Part shown: positions 59,704-61,263 of the stretch, one piece after another | How the letters are laid out: every line of letters begins with the position of its first letter | Numbering within the stretch: position 1 is the stretch's first letter | From: Catenulispora rubra | GTDB taxonomy: Bacteria > Actinomycetota > Actinomycetes > Streptomycetales > Catenulisporaceae | Direction of reading: 5' to 3' | DNA: 61,263 bases | Assembly: GCF_015356825.1 (NCBI RefSeq) | Contig: NZ_JAACYW010000034.1 | Span: 1-61,263 of the forward strand | Translations under genes and position numbers: made by a program | The notes under the pieces: generated by a model | What the model was told of the DNA's origin: nothing | Seen by the model: the letters and a program-made list of their open reading frames with translations, nothing else | Databases searched by the model: none

Positions 59704-61263
59704 ATGAGCCACCCGGTCCGCGTCCTGCGTCATGTGTGGATCCCGATGCGCGACGGCGTGCGGCTGTCGGCCCGGGTCTGGCTGCCGGCGGACACCGATG
59801 AGCCACAGCCGGCGGTAATGGAATACATCCCTTACCGGAAGAACGACGGCACGGCGCCCCGCGACCTGACATTGCACGCCGCCTTCGCCGCAGCTGGCTA
59901 CGCGTCCTTGCGCGTCGACAACCGCGGCAGCGGCGACTCCGAGGGCATCATGCTCGACGAGTACCACCCCACGGAGCAGGACGACGCGCTGCAGATCCTG
60001 CAGTGGCTAGCCGCGCAGTCCTGGTGCGACGGCAATGTGGCGATGATCGGAAAATCCTGGGGCGGCTTCAATGGCTTGCAGGTCGCAGCCCTGAGCCCGC
60101 CCCAACTGAAATGCATTGTGACCGTCTGCTCCACCGACGACCGCTACGCGGACGACGTCCACTACCTCGGCGGATCGCTGGTCGCCTCCGAGGCGCTGCC
60201 CTGGGCCTCGACCATGCTCTGCTACAACGCGCGCCCGCCGGACCCCGACGTGGTCGGCCCCGGCTGGCGCGCGGAGTGGTTCCGGCGGATGGCGGAGACG
60301 CCGTCGTATATCGGCACGTGGCTGGCACATCAGAGGCGTGACGCGTACTGGAGGCACGGCTCGGTGATCGAGGATCCGTCCGGCATCAAGGCGGCGGTCC
60401 TGGCGGTCGGCGGCTGGGCCGACCCCTATCGCGGCGCGGTGTTCCGCCTTCTCGACGAACTCACCCCGCTGGGCACTCCGGTCAAAGGTCTGATCGGCCC
60501 TTGGGCTCATACATATCCGCATCAGGCAGCCCCCGGCCCGGCGATGGATTTCATCGGCGAATGTTTGAAATGGTTTGACCGTTTCCTGCGCGAAAACGCG
60601 GACCAGGATGAAGAACCGCCCGAGGAACCGCCCGCTCTGAGGGCCTGGATGCCGGACCCGGCGCCCTTCGGCTCGGACGCGGAGGAGCGCCCGGGGCGCT
60701 GGGTGGTGGAGCCGACCTGGCCGCCGGAAAACGCGGAGCGGCATGGTTTTCATACCTGTCGGCTGATCGGCCGCCACCTGCACCTGCACGAGCCGACCAC
60801 CGGCTCCCTGACGGCCACCGGCGACGAGGCGGTGCTGCGCTCACCACTGGCGATCGGCTCGGCGGCCGGCAACGTCCTGCAGTTCGGCGACGTCGCGGGC
60901 CGCCCCGGCGACCAGGCCGCAGACGACGGCCGGTCGCACACCTTCACCTCGTGCCCGCTGCCCGAGCAGCTGGAGATCCTCGGCCGCGCGAGCGTCGAGC
61001 TGCTGGTCGACGCCGACCAGCCCACCGCCCAGCTCGCCGTCCGACTCTGCGAGGTCACCCCCGACGGCACCTCCCGCCTGGTCACCACCGGAGCCCTGAA
61101 CTTGACCCACCGCGAGAGCCACGAGGAACCGGAGCCACTGGAGCCGGGCCAGGCGTACCGCGTCACGATCCCCCTGTTCGCCACCGGGCACGCCTTCGGC
61201 GCCGGCAACCGCATCCGACTGACGGTGTCAGCATCCTTCTGGCCCTGGCTGTGGCCCTCCCCC
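59704..61263 (+). CDS. CocE/NonD-family hydrolase, 3' end outside the window
   Basis: The frame stays open from ATG 59704 to the last base, giving 520 codons. N-terminus MSHPVRVLRHVWIPMRDGVR is typical of X-Pro dipeptidyl-peptidase/cocaine-esterase relatives. Nucleophile elbow IGKSWGGFNG (Ser about 120), acid VGGWADPYRG and histidine GPWAHTYPH are all present. After about residue 330 a jelly-roll X-Pro C-terminal domain begins (LHEPTTGSLTATG, PLPEQLEILGRASVELLV). It likely hydrolyses an ester or peptide-like amide. It diverges from the transporter by 81 bp. Confidence 0.9.
   Translation, partial: MSHPVRVLRHVWIPMRDGVRLSARVWLPADTDEPQPAVMEYIPYRKNDGTAPRDLTLHAAFAAAGYASLRVDNRGSGDSEGIMLDEYHPTEQDDALQILQWLAAQSWCDGNVAMIGKSWGGFNGLQVAALSPPQLKCIVTVCSTDDRYADDVHYLGGSLVASEALPWASTMLCYNARPPDPDVVGPGWRAEWFRRMAETPSYIGTWLAHQRRDAYWRHGSVIEDPSGIKAAVLAVGGWADPYRGAVFRLLDELTPLGTPVKGLIGPWAHTYPHQAAPGPAMDFIGECLKWFDRFLRENADQDEEPPEEPPALRAWMPDPAPFGSDAEERPGRWVVEPTWPPENAERHGFHTCRLIGRHLHLHEPTTGSLTATGDEAVLRSPLAIGSAAGNVLQFGDVAGRPGDQAADDGRSHTFTSCPLPEQLEILGRASVELLVDADQPTAQLAVRLCEVTPDGTSRLVTTGALNLTHRESHEEPEPLEPGQAYRVTIPLFATGHAFGAGNRIRLTVSASFWPWLWPSP

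Noticed and set aside
1..61263. CRISPR array, integrase, transposase or attachment site
   Set aside because: No regularly spaced repeats, no recombinase or transposase motif and no tRNA-edge duplication were seen on either strand.

Overview
This is one high-GC actinomycete chromosome segment. The GC bias at third codon positions, F420-dependent (LLM) oxidoreductases, a WhiB regulator, MarP, mycothiol-type DinB-like proteins, GTG starts and many leaderless genes all point to Actinomycetota. It looks most like the Streptomycetales/Catenulisporales side, but no 16S or tRNA gene is present to settle this.

The window is built from a conserved actinobacterial backbone split in two. Left backbone (0.03-6.8 kb): enoyl-CoA hydratase, Eis-like acetyltransferase, EphE-like hydrolase, YdjM-like membrane protein, and a tight nth - NUDIX - marP operon. 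Right backbone (44.4-54.8 kb): crp, a pair of Get3/ArsA-type ATPases, a membrane Ser/Thr kinase, DUF4177, RidA, NUDIX, MBL hydrolase, wblA/whiB4 and ponA2. In mycobacteria and streptomycetes marP-nth and crp-ATPases-whiB4-ponA2 lie close together; here about 37.6 kb of accessory DNA separates nth from crp.

The accessory stretch (6.8-44.4 kb) is a mosaic of small regulator-plus-enzyme or regulator-plus-transporter modules. It opens with a 1203-residue DUF4157 protein ending in an HNH/LHH-like nuclease domain, followed by a beta-propeller protein that could be its partner. It then holds an AKR/HxlR pair, a divergent second EF-Tu with a small ORF and hairpin in its leader, DUF1062 and DUF6882 proteins, an ECF41 sigma factor (SigJ type), an ECF42 sigma factor with its DGPF/YCII partner, an S41 peptidase, two LLM oxidoreductases, two AhpD-like CMD proteins, a GH114 lipoprotein, a zinc alcohol dehydrogenase, a YtrA-type GntR/ABC operon, a metallophosphoesterase and a TetM/OtrA-type ribosomal protection protein with an overlapping leader ORF. 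Next come arylamine N-acetyltransferase, an aminoglycoside-kinase-like protein, two TetR/MFS modules, a DUF347 membrane protein and a MocR/CMD pair. Four gene remnants (two TetR, SDR, ABC ATPase) and a DUF4188 fragment show repeated insertion and deletion here.

The regulatory DNA is unusually legible. Near-identical Crp-like boxes lie just upstream of ECF41-type promoter elements at both sigJ and a CMD gene. An ECF42 promoter precedes the YCII-ECF42 operon. Four matched 15-bp palindromes sit between a TetR gene and its MFS pump. A 19-bp operator is shared (17/19) between a TetR promoter and the NAT intergenic region 6.5 kb away.

The right end (54.8-61.3 kb) carries a secreted protein of unknown function, an SDR translationally coupled to an unrecognised 474-residue protein, a YfcC-family transporter, and the first 520 codons of a CocE/NonD hydrolase that runs off the window.
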